Source: Caulobacteraceae bacterium | GTDB lineage: Bacteria; Pseudomonadota; Alphaproteobacteria; Caulobacterales; Caulobacteraceae | Assembly: GCA_020852035.1 (NCBI GenBank) | Contig: JADZBR010000138.1 | Span: 1 to 17,064, forward strand | Length of the DNA: 17,064 bases | Direction of reading: 5' to 3' | Shown: positions 7,200 to 14,419 of the stretch, one piece after another | How the letters are laid out: every line of letters begins with the position of its first letter | Position numbering within the stretch: the stretch's first letter is position 1 | Notes under the pieces: generated by a model | Databases searched by the model: none | What the model was told of the DNA's origin: nothing | What the model saw: the letters and a program-made list of their open reading frames with translations, nothing else | Position numbers and translations under genes: made by a program

Positions 7200-8312
7200 A
7201 TGAACTTCGACTATTCCGACGACCAGAAGTTCCTGAAGGACGAGGCGCGGAAGTTCCTCGCCGCCAATTGCACCATGCAGACCGTGCGCGGCGTGCTCGA
7301 CAACGCCGATCGCTCCTACCGCGAGGCGCTGTGGAAGAAGGTCGCCGAACAGGGCTGGCTCGGCGCGGCGATCCCCGAGGAACACGGCGGCCTGGGCCTC
7401 GGTCACATCGAACTCTGCGCCATCGCCGAGGAGCTCGGCCGCGTGGCCGCCCCGATCCCCTTCGCCTCGACGGTCTACTTCCTCGCCGAAGCGGTGATGG
7501 CCGCCGGGACCGATGCGCAAAAGGCCGACCTGCTGCCGAAGATCGCGGCGGGCGAGATCATCGGCTGTGTCGCCTCCTCCGAGGGGCCGGGCGTGGTGAG
7601 CGCCGCGACGATCAAGGCCAAGGTTGAGGGCGGCAAACTGATCGGCGAGAAGATCCCGGTCACCGACGGCGATATCGCCGACGTCGCTTTGGTGTTGGCC
7701 AAGGAGGGCTCGCAGGTCGGTCTCTATCTCGTCGACCTGTCGTCCAGTGTGGAGCGCGAGACGCTGCAGACGCTCGATCCCACCCGCAGCGTCGCCAGGC
7801 TGACCTTCAATGGCGCCGCGGCCCAGCGACTGAACGACGGCGGCGATGGCCTCGCGCTCCTGGAGCACATCACCGACCGCGCGGCCGTGCTGCTGTCCTT
7901 CGAGCAGGTCGGCGGCGCCGACCGTTGCCTGGAAATGGCCAAGGCCTATGCGCTGGAGCGCTACGCCTTCGGCCGGGTGATCGCCTCTTACCAGGCGATC
8001 AAGCACAAGCTGGCCGACATCTATGTGAAGAACGAGCTGGCCCGCTCCAACGCCTACTACGGCGCCTGGGCGCTCAACACCGACGCCCCGGAGCTGCCGA
8101 TCGCCGCCAGCGCCGCGCGCATCGCCGGCTGCGAGGCCCTGTGGTTCGCCGCCAAGGAGAACATCCAGACCCACGGCGGCATCGGCTTCACCTGGGAGAT
8201 GGACCCGCACATCTACTACCGCCGCTCGCGCCAGTTGGCCCTGGTCGCCGGCGCGCCGCGCGTCTGGAAGGAACGGCTGGTTTCGCACCTGGAGAGAAGG
8301 AACGCCGCCTAG
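7200..8312 (+). CDS. Acyl-CoA dehydrogenase family protein, divergent subunit
   Basis: A 370-residue FAD-dependent acyl-CoA dehydrogenase fold protein of beta-oxidation type. Family features are the N-terminal helical domain (WKKVAEQGWLGAAIPEEHGGLGLG), the ERYAFGRVIASYQAIKHKLAD helix and THGGIGFTWEMDPHIYYRR near the end. GGAGGA sits 6 bases before ATG 7200. Two departures stand out. The place where isovaleryl- and long-chain acyl-CoA dehydrogenases carry the catalytic Glu is D226 here. The C-terminal motif that normally reads like GGTxEIxRN is replaced by VAGAPRVWKERL. The next gene encodes a canonical partner. In actinobacteria such pairs form alpha2beta2 enzymes in which only one subunit holds the base, and a similar arrangement is my inference here. 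The substrate is unknown. Confidence 0.88.
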   Translation: MNFDYSDDQKFLKDEARKFLAANCTMQTVRGVLDNADRSYREALWKKVAEQGWLGAAIPEEHGGLGLGHIELCAIAEELGRVAAPIPFASTVYFLAEAVMAAGTDAQKADLLPKIAAGEIIGCVASSEGPGVVSAATIKAKVEGGKLIGEKIPVTDGDIADVALVLAKEGSQVGLYLVDLSSSVERETLQTLDPTRSVARLTFNGAAAQRLNDGGDGLALLEHITDRAAVLLSFEQVGGADRCLEMAKAYALERYAFGRVIASYQAIKHKLADIYVKNELARSNAYYGAWALNTDAPELPIAASAARIAGCEALWFAAKENIQTHGGIGFTWEMDPHIYYRRSRQLALVAGAPRVWKERLVSHLERRNAA

Positions 8313-8470
8313 CTTCCTTCTCCCCTTGCGGGAGAAGACCCACCCTCGCGAAGCGAGGTCGGATGAGGGGTCTCTCAGACCGGCCCGCTTCGCCAACTAA
8401 TCGCTGAGAGGTCGGCACGACCCCTCATCCGGCCCTCCGGGCCACCTTCTCCCGCAAGGGGAGAAGGAAG
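8313..8470. repeat. Imperfect palindromic intergenic repeat element
   Basis: A 158-base element with nested inverted repeats fills nearly the whole gap between two acyl-CoA dehydrogenase genes. The outer arms, 8313-8337 and 8446-8470, are perfect 25-base inverted copies. Inner arms pair 8361-8372 with 8419-8430 (GGATGAGGGGTC) and 8372-8378 with 8404-8410. Each flank also contains its own small hairpin: CCTCGC-GAA-GCGAGG at 8344-8358 and GGCCC-TCC-GGGCC at 8431-8443. This is the layout of a dispersed, non-coding REP/MITE-like element; near-identical outer-arm sequences are common between genes in alphaproteobacteria (recalled, not checked). The left arm begins at the first base after the upstream stop codon and the right arm reaches the downstream ribosome binding site. 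Confidence 0.9.
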
Positions 8471-8480
8471 GGAGACGATC

Positions 8481-9713
8481 ATGGACTTCAACGACACCGC
8501 CGAAGAAGCCGACTACCGCGCGAAGGCCAGAGCCTGGCTGGAGGCCAACGCCCCCAAGCACCGCGTCGACCCCGCCGATCCCCTGTCGGAAGACGCCCAC
8601 AACCTCGGCCCGGCCCGCGCCTGGCAGGCCAAGAAGGCCGCCGCCGGCTACGCCCAGATCACCTGGCCCCAGGAATGGGGCGGCGCCGGCGGCACGCCGA
8701 TGCAGAGCGTCATCTTCGGCCAGGAGGAGGCGAAGTTCGCCACCCCCGGCAACCCCTTCACCATCGGTCTCGGCATGTGCGTGCCGACGGTGATGACTTT
8801 CGCCGACGACGCCACCAAGCAGCGCTTCGTCGGCCCCGCCCTGCGCGGCGAGGAGATCTGGTGCCAGCTGTTCTCCGAGCCCTCCGGCGGGTCGGACGTG
8901 GCCGCCAGCCGCACCCGCGCGGTGCGCGCCGACGACGGATCGGGCGACTGGATCATCAACGGCCAGAAGGTCTGGACCACCGGCGCCCAGTTCTCCGACT
9001 TCGGCATCGTCATCACCCGCACCAATCCGGACAAGCCCAAGCATAAGGGCATGACCATGTTCTGGATCGACATGCACGATCCCGGCGTGGAGGTGCGGCC
9101 GATCCACCAGGCGTCGGGTGGTTCAGGGTTCAACGAAGTCTATTTCACCGACGTGCGCGTGCCCGACAGCCAGCGGCTCGGCGAGATCGACGACGGTTGG
9201 CGCGTGTCGCTGGTGACGCTGATGAACGAGCGGCTGGCGGTCGGCGGCTCCAGCGGGGCGGGCTGGAAGGAGCTGATGGAAGCGGCGCGCAAGATTCCCG
9301 CCGCCAATGGTTCAGCCTTGAACGATAGCGCCCTGCGCGAGAAGCTGGCCGACTGGTACGTGCAGGCCGAGGGGCTGAAGCACACCCGCAACCGCACCAT
9401 GACCGCCCTCTCCCGCGGCCAGACGCCGGGACCGGAAAGCTCCATCGGCAAGGTGGTCGCCGCCACCCAGATGCAGGACCTGGCCAACACCGCGGTCGAG
9501 ATGCTGGATCAGTACGGCATCCTGTCCGACCCGGAGCTGGCCGAACTCGGCGGCGCCTTCCACGGCTCGCTGCTCTCAGCGCCAGGCCTGCGCATCGCCG
9601 GCGGCACCGACGAGATCCTGCGCAACATCATCGCCGAACGCGTGCTGGGCCTGCCGGGCGACATCCGCGTCGACAAGGACGTGCCCTTCAAGGACATGCC
9701 GACCGGGCGCTGA
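8481..9713 (+). CDS. Acyl-CoA dehydrogenase
   Basis: A 410-residue FAD-dependent acyl-CoA dehydrogenase. The segment QLFSEPSGGSDVAASRTRAV is the FAD/substrate loop, and WIINGQKVWTTGAQFSDFGIV is the middle beta domain. The C-terminal contact motif GGTDEILRN (from 374) leads into IIAERVLGLPGD. MNERLAVGG places E250 where isovaleryl- and long-chain enzymes have their catalytic Glu; the alternative medium-chain position is Gly. It is the canonical partner of the divergent dehydrogenase upstream. The ribosome binding site (AGGGAG, about 8469-8474) partly lies in the right arm of the palindromic repeat, 6 bases from ATG 8481. Its stop faces that of the GH15 gene, 6 bases away. Confidence 0.94.
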   Translation: MDFNDTAEEADYRAKARAWLEANAPKHRVDPADPLSEDAHNLGPARAWQAKKAAAGYAQITWPQEWGGAGGTPMQSVIFGQEEAKFATPGNPFTIGLGMCVPTVMTFADDATKQRFVGPALRGEEIWCQLFSEPSGGSDVAASRTRAVRADDGSGDWIINGQKVWTTGAQFSDFGIVITRTNPDKPKHKGMTMFWIDMHDPGVEVRPIHQASGGSGFNEVYFTDVRVPDSQRLGEIDDGWRVSLVTLMNERLAVGGSSGAGWKELMEAARKIPAANGSALNDSALREKLADWYVQAEGLKHTRNRTMTALSRGQTPGPESSIGKVVAATQMQDLANTAVEMLDQYGILSDPELAELGGAFHGSLLSAPGLRIAGGTDEILRNIIAERVLGLPGDIRVDKDVPFKDMPTGR

Positions 9714-9719
9714 GGCGCC

Positions 9720-11510
9720 TCAGGCCTTGGCCCGCTGCTCGGCGGGCCGGGCGCTGCGGGTCAGGTTGAAGGCGGCGTTGATCAGGCCGATGTGGCTGAA
9801 CGCCTGCGGGAAATTGCCGACCTGGCGCTGAAGCGCGGTGTCGTATTCCTCCGCCAGCAACCCGAGGTCGTTCGCCAGGCCCACCAGACGCTCGAAGAGG
9901 ACGACCGCGTCGTCGCGCCGCCCGAGCAGCACATAGGCGTTCACCAGCCAGAAGCTGCAGGCCAGGAACATCCCTTCCCCCGCCGGCAGGCCGTCGTCGG
10001 CGCGCAGGGTGTCATAGCGCATGACCAGCCCGTCCCGCATCAGCTCGCGCTCGACCGCCGCCACCGTGCCGACGAACCGCGGATCGTCGGCCTCGATGAA
10101 CCCCACCTCGGCCAGCAGCAGCAGGCTGGCGTCAAGCGCCTCGCCGCCGAACACCTGGGTGAAGCTGTTCTTCTCGGTATTGAACCCATGCGCCAGCACG
10201 TCGGCCTTGATGGCCTGCCGGACCGCCTGCCAGCGGTCGAAATCGCCGTCCTGGCCGTAGGTCCTGAAGTCCTTCAACGCGCGGTCCACCGCCACCCAGG
10301 CCATCACCTTGGAGAAGGTGAAATGCTGGGCGCCGCCGCGCACTTCCCAGATGCCGTTGTCCGGCTGGTTCCAGACCTGTTCCAGGTGGTCCATGAGCGC
10401 GCGCTGCACATGCCAGTCCTGCTCGCCGGCCGGAAGGCCGCCGCGGCGGGCCTGGGGCAGGGCGTCGGCCAGTTCGCCGTAGACGTCGAGCTGGATCTGC
10501 GCGTGGGCGGCGTTGCCGACCCGCACGGGCCTGGAGTTCTCGTAGCCCGCCAGCCAGCCCGGCTCCCATTCCATCAGCCGCCGCTCGCCGGTGATCCCGT
10601 ACATGATCTGCATGTCCGCCGGCCGGCCGGCGACGGCCCGCAGCAGCCAGTCGCGCCAGGCCCTGGCCTCGTCGTGGTAGCCGGCCGTCATCAGCGCCAG
10701 CAGCGTCAGGGTGGCGTCGCGGATCCAGCAGAACCGGTAGTCCCAGTTGCGGACCCCGCCGACAGCCTCGGGCAGCGATGTCGTCGCCGCCGCGACCACG
10801 CCGCCCGAAGGGGCGTAGGTGAGCGCCTTCAAGGTGATCAGCGAACGACGGATCGCCTCCGCCCAACGCCCCTGCACGGCGCATCGCGAAGTCCATCGGC
10901 GCCAGAACGCCTGGGTATGCTCCAGCGCCGCGTGCGGCCGGACCGGCCGGGGCGGCGGCAGGTGCGAGGGACCGTAGGTGAGCACGAACCAGCGTGTCTC
11001 GCCGGCCGCGACCTCGAACTCCGCGACCGTTTTCATGCCTTCGCCACGGGTCGCGACATCGGTGCGCAGCACCACCATGTCAGGCCCTGCTACGGCGCGA
11101 AGGCCGCCGCTATCGAGCCTGGAAACCCAGGGCGCGATGCGGCCGTAGCCGAACCTCAGCACCAACTCCGTGGAAAACGCCACCGACCCGCGGTCGCCGC
11201 GCACCAGGCGCACGACGTCCGAGGCCGTGCCGCGCGGCGGCATGAAGTCGATCACCGTCGCCGCCCCGGACTCGGTTTCGTAGGCGGTCTCCAGCACCAG
11301 GGTGTCGTCCTGATACCGACGGCTGGACCTGGCCGGCCCGGTTGGCGCGAGGGCCCAGCGGCCGTTGGCCTCGTCGCCCAGCAGGGCGGCGAACAGCGCG
11401 TCGGAATCGAACCTCGGCCAGCAGAGCCAGTCGATCGACCCGTCCCGGCAGACCAGGGCCGCCGTCTCGCAGTCGCCGATCAGCGCATAGTCCTCGATGC
11501 GCCCCGCCAT
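9720..11510 (-). CDS. Glycoside hydrolase family 15 (glucoamylase/trehalase-like)
   Basis: A 596-residue cytoplasmic GH15 protein. The N-terminal beta-sandwich domain begins IEDYALIGDCETAALVCRDGSIDWLCWPRFDS and runs to about 210. The (alpha/alpha)6 barrel follows, with GGVRNWDYRFCWIRDATLTL, the general acid E389 in DNGIWEVRGG, and the base region LLAEEYD (E554/E555) followed by GNFPQAFSHIGLINAA. Members act on alpha-glucosidic bonds; the close bacterial relatives include both glucoamylases and mycobacterial-type trehalases, and I cannot separate these here. No signal peptide suggests an internal substrate. Its ATG overlaps the stop of the dehydrogenase gene as TGATG, so translation is likely coupled. 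Released glucose could feed that neighbour enzyme. Confidence 0.92.
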   Translation of the reverse strand: MAGRIEDYALIGDCETAALVCRDGSIDWLCWPRFDSDALFAALLGDEANGRWALAPTGPARSSRRYQDDTLVLETAYETESGAATVIDFMPPRGTASDVVRLVRGDRGSVAFSTELVLRFGYGRIAPWVSRLDSGGLRAVAGPDMVVLRTDVATRGEGMKTVAEFEVAAGETRWFVLTYGPSHLPPPRPVRPHAALEHTQAFWRRWTSRCAVQGRWAEAIRRSLITLKALTYAPSGGVVAAATTSLPEAVGGVRNWDYRFCWIRDATLTLLALMTAGYHDEARAWRDWLLRAVAGRPADMQIMYGITGERRLMEWEPGWLAGYENSRPVRVGNAAHAQIQLDVYGELADALPQARRGGLPAGEQDWHVQRALMDHLEQVWNQPDNGIWEVRGGAQHFTFSKVMAWVAVDRALKDFRTYGQDGDFDRWQAVRQAIKADVLAHGFNTEKNSFTQVFGGEALDASLLLLAEVGFIEADDPRFVGTVAAVERELMRDGLVMRYDTLRADDGLPAGEGMFLACSFWLVNAYVLLGRRDDAVVLFERLVGLANDLGLLAEEYDTALQRQVGNFPQAFSHIGLINAAFNLTRSARPAEQRAKA

Positions 11511-12559
11511 CAGCCCCGCGCCTCGAAGTCCAGCACCACCTTGATGTCGTCCGGGCGGACCTCGAACGCCTCGGCCCAGCGAGCCAGCGGAACACGGCGG
11601 GTGATCATCGCCGACAGCCAGTCCGGATCGGCCTGGCGGAGCGCGTCATGGGCGGCCCGATAGTGCTCGAGGTTGGCGTTGACGCTGCCGAAGATCACGT
11701 CGTTCTCCAGCACCATCGCCTGGTCGAACGCCCCAAGGTCGAACGGCAGGGTGCGCGGGCGCGACAGGCCGATCAGGCACACGATCCCGCCCCGCGCCGT
11801 GCCTGTCGTCACCCGGGCGATCACCTCGGCGGCGCCGGTGGTTTCCAGCACCAGGTCGGGACGGGATCCCAGCGCCTTCAGGTCGGTCAGCCAGCGCGCG
11901 CCCATCGCCCGCGCCAGGCGCGGCTTCGGCCCATCGACGACCCGGTCCAGCAAAGTCACTTCGAGGCCGCGCTGGCGCCCCATCATGGCGGCCAGCAGGC
12001 CGACCGGCCCGCCGCCGGTCACCAGCACCCGGCGCGGCGCCCAGGAACGGCTGCGCGAGCCGATCCGCTCGATGTGAGCCCACGCCTTGGCGACCACGCT
12101 GGCCGGCTCGATCAGAACCCCGTTGAGGCCGAGGCGCGGGTCGACTCTGACGGCGAACCGCTCGTCCAGCCGCCAGCGCTCGGCCCCGTAGCCGTCGAGC
12201 CCCTTGATGCCCCGTTCGGCGTAGAGGCCATTCTCGCACATGTCCCATTCGCCCGCCGCGCAGGCGCGGCAAGGCTTCGGGTCGGGCCGGCGGACCACCC
12301 CGACGACCAGATCTCCTGCCGCGAACCGGCTGTCCGGGGGCGCCTCGACCACCCGGCCCAGCGATTCATGTCCCAGCACCAGCCGCCCGCGGCCCGGCGG
12401 CGCCTGCCCGTAGGCGCCGGCGACGATCTCGCGATCGGTGCCGCAGATCCCCAGGGCGACGGCCGCCGCCAGCAGTCCGCCTTCCGCCCCGGGGGGCTCG
12501 GAAACCTCCACGAGCTGGGCCGACTGGCTCGCCCCCGGTCTGACCGCGATCGCCTGCAC
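11510..12559 (-). CDS. Zinc-dependent MDR alcohol dehydrogenase, glucose 1-dehydrogenase-like
   Basis: A 349-residue medium-chain dehydrogenase of the archaeal-type glucose dehydrogenase group. GICGTD (C39, D42) and GHES (H64, E65) are the catalytic-zinc region, with E151 in IEPAS as a further ligand candidate. The structural-zinc lobe has C97, C100 and C108, with Asp in place of the usual first Cys. The Rossmann loop is TGGGPVG at 181-187, and NANLEH near the C-terminus resembles the sugar-binding loop of these enzymes. The expected reaction is NAD(P)-linked oxidation of glucose to gluconolactone. GTG at 12559 is the first available start and has a poor ribosome binding site. The gene ends in a TGATG overlap with the GH15 gene. 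The sugar substrate is inferred. Confidence 0.86.
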   Translation of the reverse strand: MQAIAVRPGASQSAQLVEVSEPPGAEGGLLAAAVALGICGTDREIVAGAYGQAPPGRGRLVLGHESLGRVVEAPPDSRFAAGDLVVGVVRRPDPKPCRACAAGEWDMCENGLYAERGIKGLDGYGAERWRLDERFAVRVDPRLGLNGVLIEPASVVAKAWAHIERIGSRSRSWAPRRVLVTGGGPVGLLAAMMGRQRGLEVTLLDRVVDGPKPRLARAMGARWLTDLKALGSRPDLVLETTGAAEVIARVTTGTARGGIVCLIGLSRPRTLPFDLGAFDQAMVLENDVIFGSVNANLEHYRAAHDALRQADPDWLSAMITRRVPLARWAEAFEVRPDDIKVVLDFEARG

Positions 12560-12634
12560 GGCAAGCCAAACGCGGCAGTCGGGGATCGGTTCGGCCCGGC
12601 CGCATCACAAGAACCTCATCGCCGGCGAGGCGGC

Positions 12635-13852
12635 TCAGGCGCTGAGCGCGATCGGCGCGCGCGCACCCCGCGCGAGCAGGTCGCCGTAGATCCGCATCAG
12701 GCCCTCGAAGGTGGCGTCCCAGCCGTGACGGTCGACGGCGCGGGCGCGCGCGGCGCGGGCCACCGCCTGACGGTCGCGCGCGAAGAGCGCCTCGATCGCC
12801 TCGGCCATGCCGACGCCGTCGGCGCGATGGGCGGGCTGACCGACGGTCGCGTCGATCAACTCGCCCACACCGCCCTTGCGCGGCCCGACCACCGGCAGGC
12901 CCGAGGCCAGCGCCTCCAGCACCACCAGGCCGAACGGCTCGTTGGCGTTGGCGTGGACCAGGGCGTCGCAGCTGGCCATCACCCCGGCCAGCCTCACCGG
13001 ATCGCGTTCGTAGCCGAGGCAGATCACGCGATCTTCGTCGCAGAGATCGCGCCCGGCGCCGATCAGCAGCAGGTGATAGGGCGCGCCCAGCCGCTGCACG
13101 GCGCCGACCAGCGCCTCCAGGTTCTTCTCGCGCGACGGCCGGCCGGCGAACATCAGGAGCCGCGCCTCCGGTCCCAGCCCCAGCCGTCGGCGCAGCGCCG
13201 CGCGGTCGGCCCGCATGGGGTGGAACAGCTCCAGATCGACCCCGAGGTGCTGCACCTCGACCTGGTCGACGCCATAGTCGACCAGCCGCTCGCGGATGAA
13301 GGCGGACGGCGCCACCACCTTGTCGAAGCGCTTGCAGAAGGTCGACCAGGCCCTCAGCGCCGGGTGGGCGGCCCAGTCCCCCAGGTGCAGTTGCGCCAGG
13401 GCCACCGCGTCGGTGTGGGTGAAGGCCACCGCCGGCACGCCGAGCATCTCGGCGGCGTCGAGCGCCGCATGACCGGGCACATAGGGATCGCCCGCCTCGA
13501 TCAGGTCCGGCTGCAGGGCCCGCAGCACCTGGCCCCACTTCACCGGCCGGGTGGGACAACGATAGCCGTCGGTGAACGGCAGCTTCGGCGCGGCGACCGT
13601 CACCAGCCCCTCGGCCCGCGCCCGCGTGGCCGCCCCGGGGACGACCAGGGTGTGGGTCACATCGCGCCGGCGCCGCGCGAGCCAGGCGCGCTTGGCGGTG
13701 AGGTAGCGCTTCACGCCGCCGCTCTTGGGCGCGTAGAGCATGGTGGTGTCGACAAGGTGGAACCCGATCCGCCCGGAACGATCGAAATGCGGGGCGTCGG
13801 CGGGATTCAGGCGGATCACCGCCGAACCGTCTTCTGGCGGAAGAAGAGACAA
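12635..13852 (-). CDS. Glycosyltransferase family 4 (GT-B fold)
   Basis: A 405-residue GT-B glycosyltransferase. The N-terminal acceptor domain carries the glycine loop YAPKSGGVKRYL (G45-G46). The C-terminal donor domain has AGRPSREKN (R238, K243, phosphate contacts) and the E-X7-E motif N-E305-PFGLVVL-E313-ALASGLPVV of retaining GT4 enzymes. There is no signal peptide or transmembrane segment. The start is TTG at 13852, supported by TCAGGA 7 bases upstream; a GTG at 13819 is an alternative. It lies 75 bases upstream of the glucose dehydrogenase gene and 36 bases after the CBS gene on the same strand. Donor and acceptor cannot be read from the sequence; the neighbours hint at a glucose-containing product. 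Confidence 0.87.
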   Translation of the reverse strand: MSLLPPEDGSAVIRLNPADAPHFDRSGRIGFHLVDTTMLYAPKSGGVKRYLTAKRAWLARRRRDVTHTLVVPGAATRARAEGLVTVAAPKLPFTDGYRCPTRPVKWGQVLRALQPDLIEAGDPYVPGHAALDAAEMLGVPAVAFTHTDAVALAQLHLGDWAAHPALRAWSTFCKRFDKVVAPSAFIRERLVDYGVDQVEVQHLGVDLELFHPMRADRAALRRRLGLGPEARLLMFAGRPSREKNLEALVGAVQRLGAPYHLLLIGAGRDLCDEDRVICLGYERDPVRLAGVMASCDALVHANANEPFGLVVLEALASGLPVVGPRKGGVGELIDATVGQPAHRADGVGMAEAIEALFARDRQAVARAARARAVDRHGWDATFEGLMRIYGDLLARGARAPIALSA

Positions 13853-13888
13853 GGCGGCGTCCTGAACCTTACAGAGTCGGAGGGAAGC

Positions 13889-14308
13889 TCACGCCCGGCC
13901 TGGCTGGCTGATATCCTCGAGCGTCTTGCCAGTGGGCTTGTCCTTCAGGTTCAGCGCCACGTCGGCCAGGGCGACGATCCCGACCAGGCGCTTGTCCCTG
14001 TCCACCACAGGCAGGCGACGGATTTGTGAACCGGCCATCCGGTCAGCCGCTTCGCCGGCGTCGTCGGTGTCGAAGCAGCATTCGACCTCGGCGCTCATGA
14101 TGCCCGACACGGGGTCGGCGAAGCTGCGGCCCTCGGCGACAGCGCGGATGGCGATGTCGCGGTCGGTGACCATGCCCTGGATGCGCTGGCCGTCGCAGAC
14201 TGGCAGCGAGCCGACGTCGATGTCGGCCATCCGGCGGGCCACGTCCTGGATGGTGTCGTTGGGCCGAGCGACGGTGACGTCGCGGGTCATGATGTCGGCG
14301 ACCTTCAT
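13889..14308 (-). CDS. CBS domain pair protein
   Basis: A 139-residue stand-alone protein made of two CBS domains, roughly residues 5-65 and 72-130. The first starts KVADIMTRDVTVARPNDTIQDVARRM and ends GMVTDRDIAIRAV; the second ends RRLPVVDRDKRLVGIVALADVAL. Such pairs bind adenine nucleotides (AMP, ATP, NAD or SAM) and act as energy or stress sensors, often by partner contact. GGAGGA lies 6 bases before ATG 14308; the upstream in-frame ATG at 14356 lacks such a site and would add a non-conserved tail. It is probably the first gene of the minus-strand cluster with GT4, dehydrogenase and GH15. A regulatory role over those enzymes is only a suggestion. Confidence 0.9.
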   Translation of the reverse strand: MKVADIMTRDVTVARPNDTIQDVARRMADIDVGSLPVCDGQRIQGMVTDRDIAIRAVAEGRSFADPVSGIMSAEVECCFDTDDAGEAADRMAGSQIRRLPVVDRDKRLVGIVALADVALNLKDKPTGKTLEDISQPGRA

Positions 14309-14384
14309 GGAAGTCCTCCCGAATGATGAGCAGGCGGCGGCGACGCCGCCCCCCATCTCAACCGCCGGGAGCCCGTTGGGTTGC

Positions 14385-14413
14385 GACGACGCCGCCAGAA
14401 AGACGGCGCCGTC
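14385..14413 (-). terminator. Imperfect hairpin after VWA gene
   Basis: Arms 14385-14394 and 14404-14413 pair over 10 bases with one mismatch around a 9-base loop, just beyond the stop of the VWA gene on its strand. There is no T-run after it, so it could be a Rho-type 3' structure rather than an intrinsic terminator. The rest of the gap 14309-14419 holds the CBS ribosome binding site and probably its promoter, which I cannot resolve. Confidence 0.25.
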
Positions 14414-14419
14414 ACGACG

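Noticed and set aside
8313..8470. CRISPR or intrinsic terminator reading of the palindromic element
   Set aside because: There are only two inverted arms, no direct repeats with spacers, and no T-run; it fits an intergenic palindromic repeat.
9792..11663. 623-codon plus-strand open frame over GH15
   Set aside because: Antisense to a GH15 gene with both catalytic Glu regions visible.
11342..14029. 895-codon plus-strand open frame across the dehydrogenase and GT4 genes
   Set aside because: Antisense shadow of two well-supported minus-strand genes; composition is His/Arg/Pro-rich without motifs.
14309..14356. Upstream ATG start for the CBS protein
   Set aside because: The ATG at 14308 has a strong GGAGGA site and begins directly at the first CBS domain.
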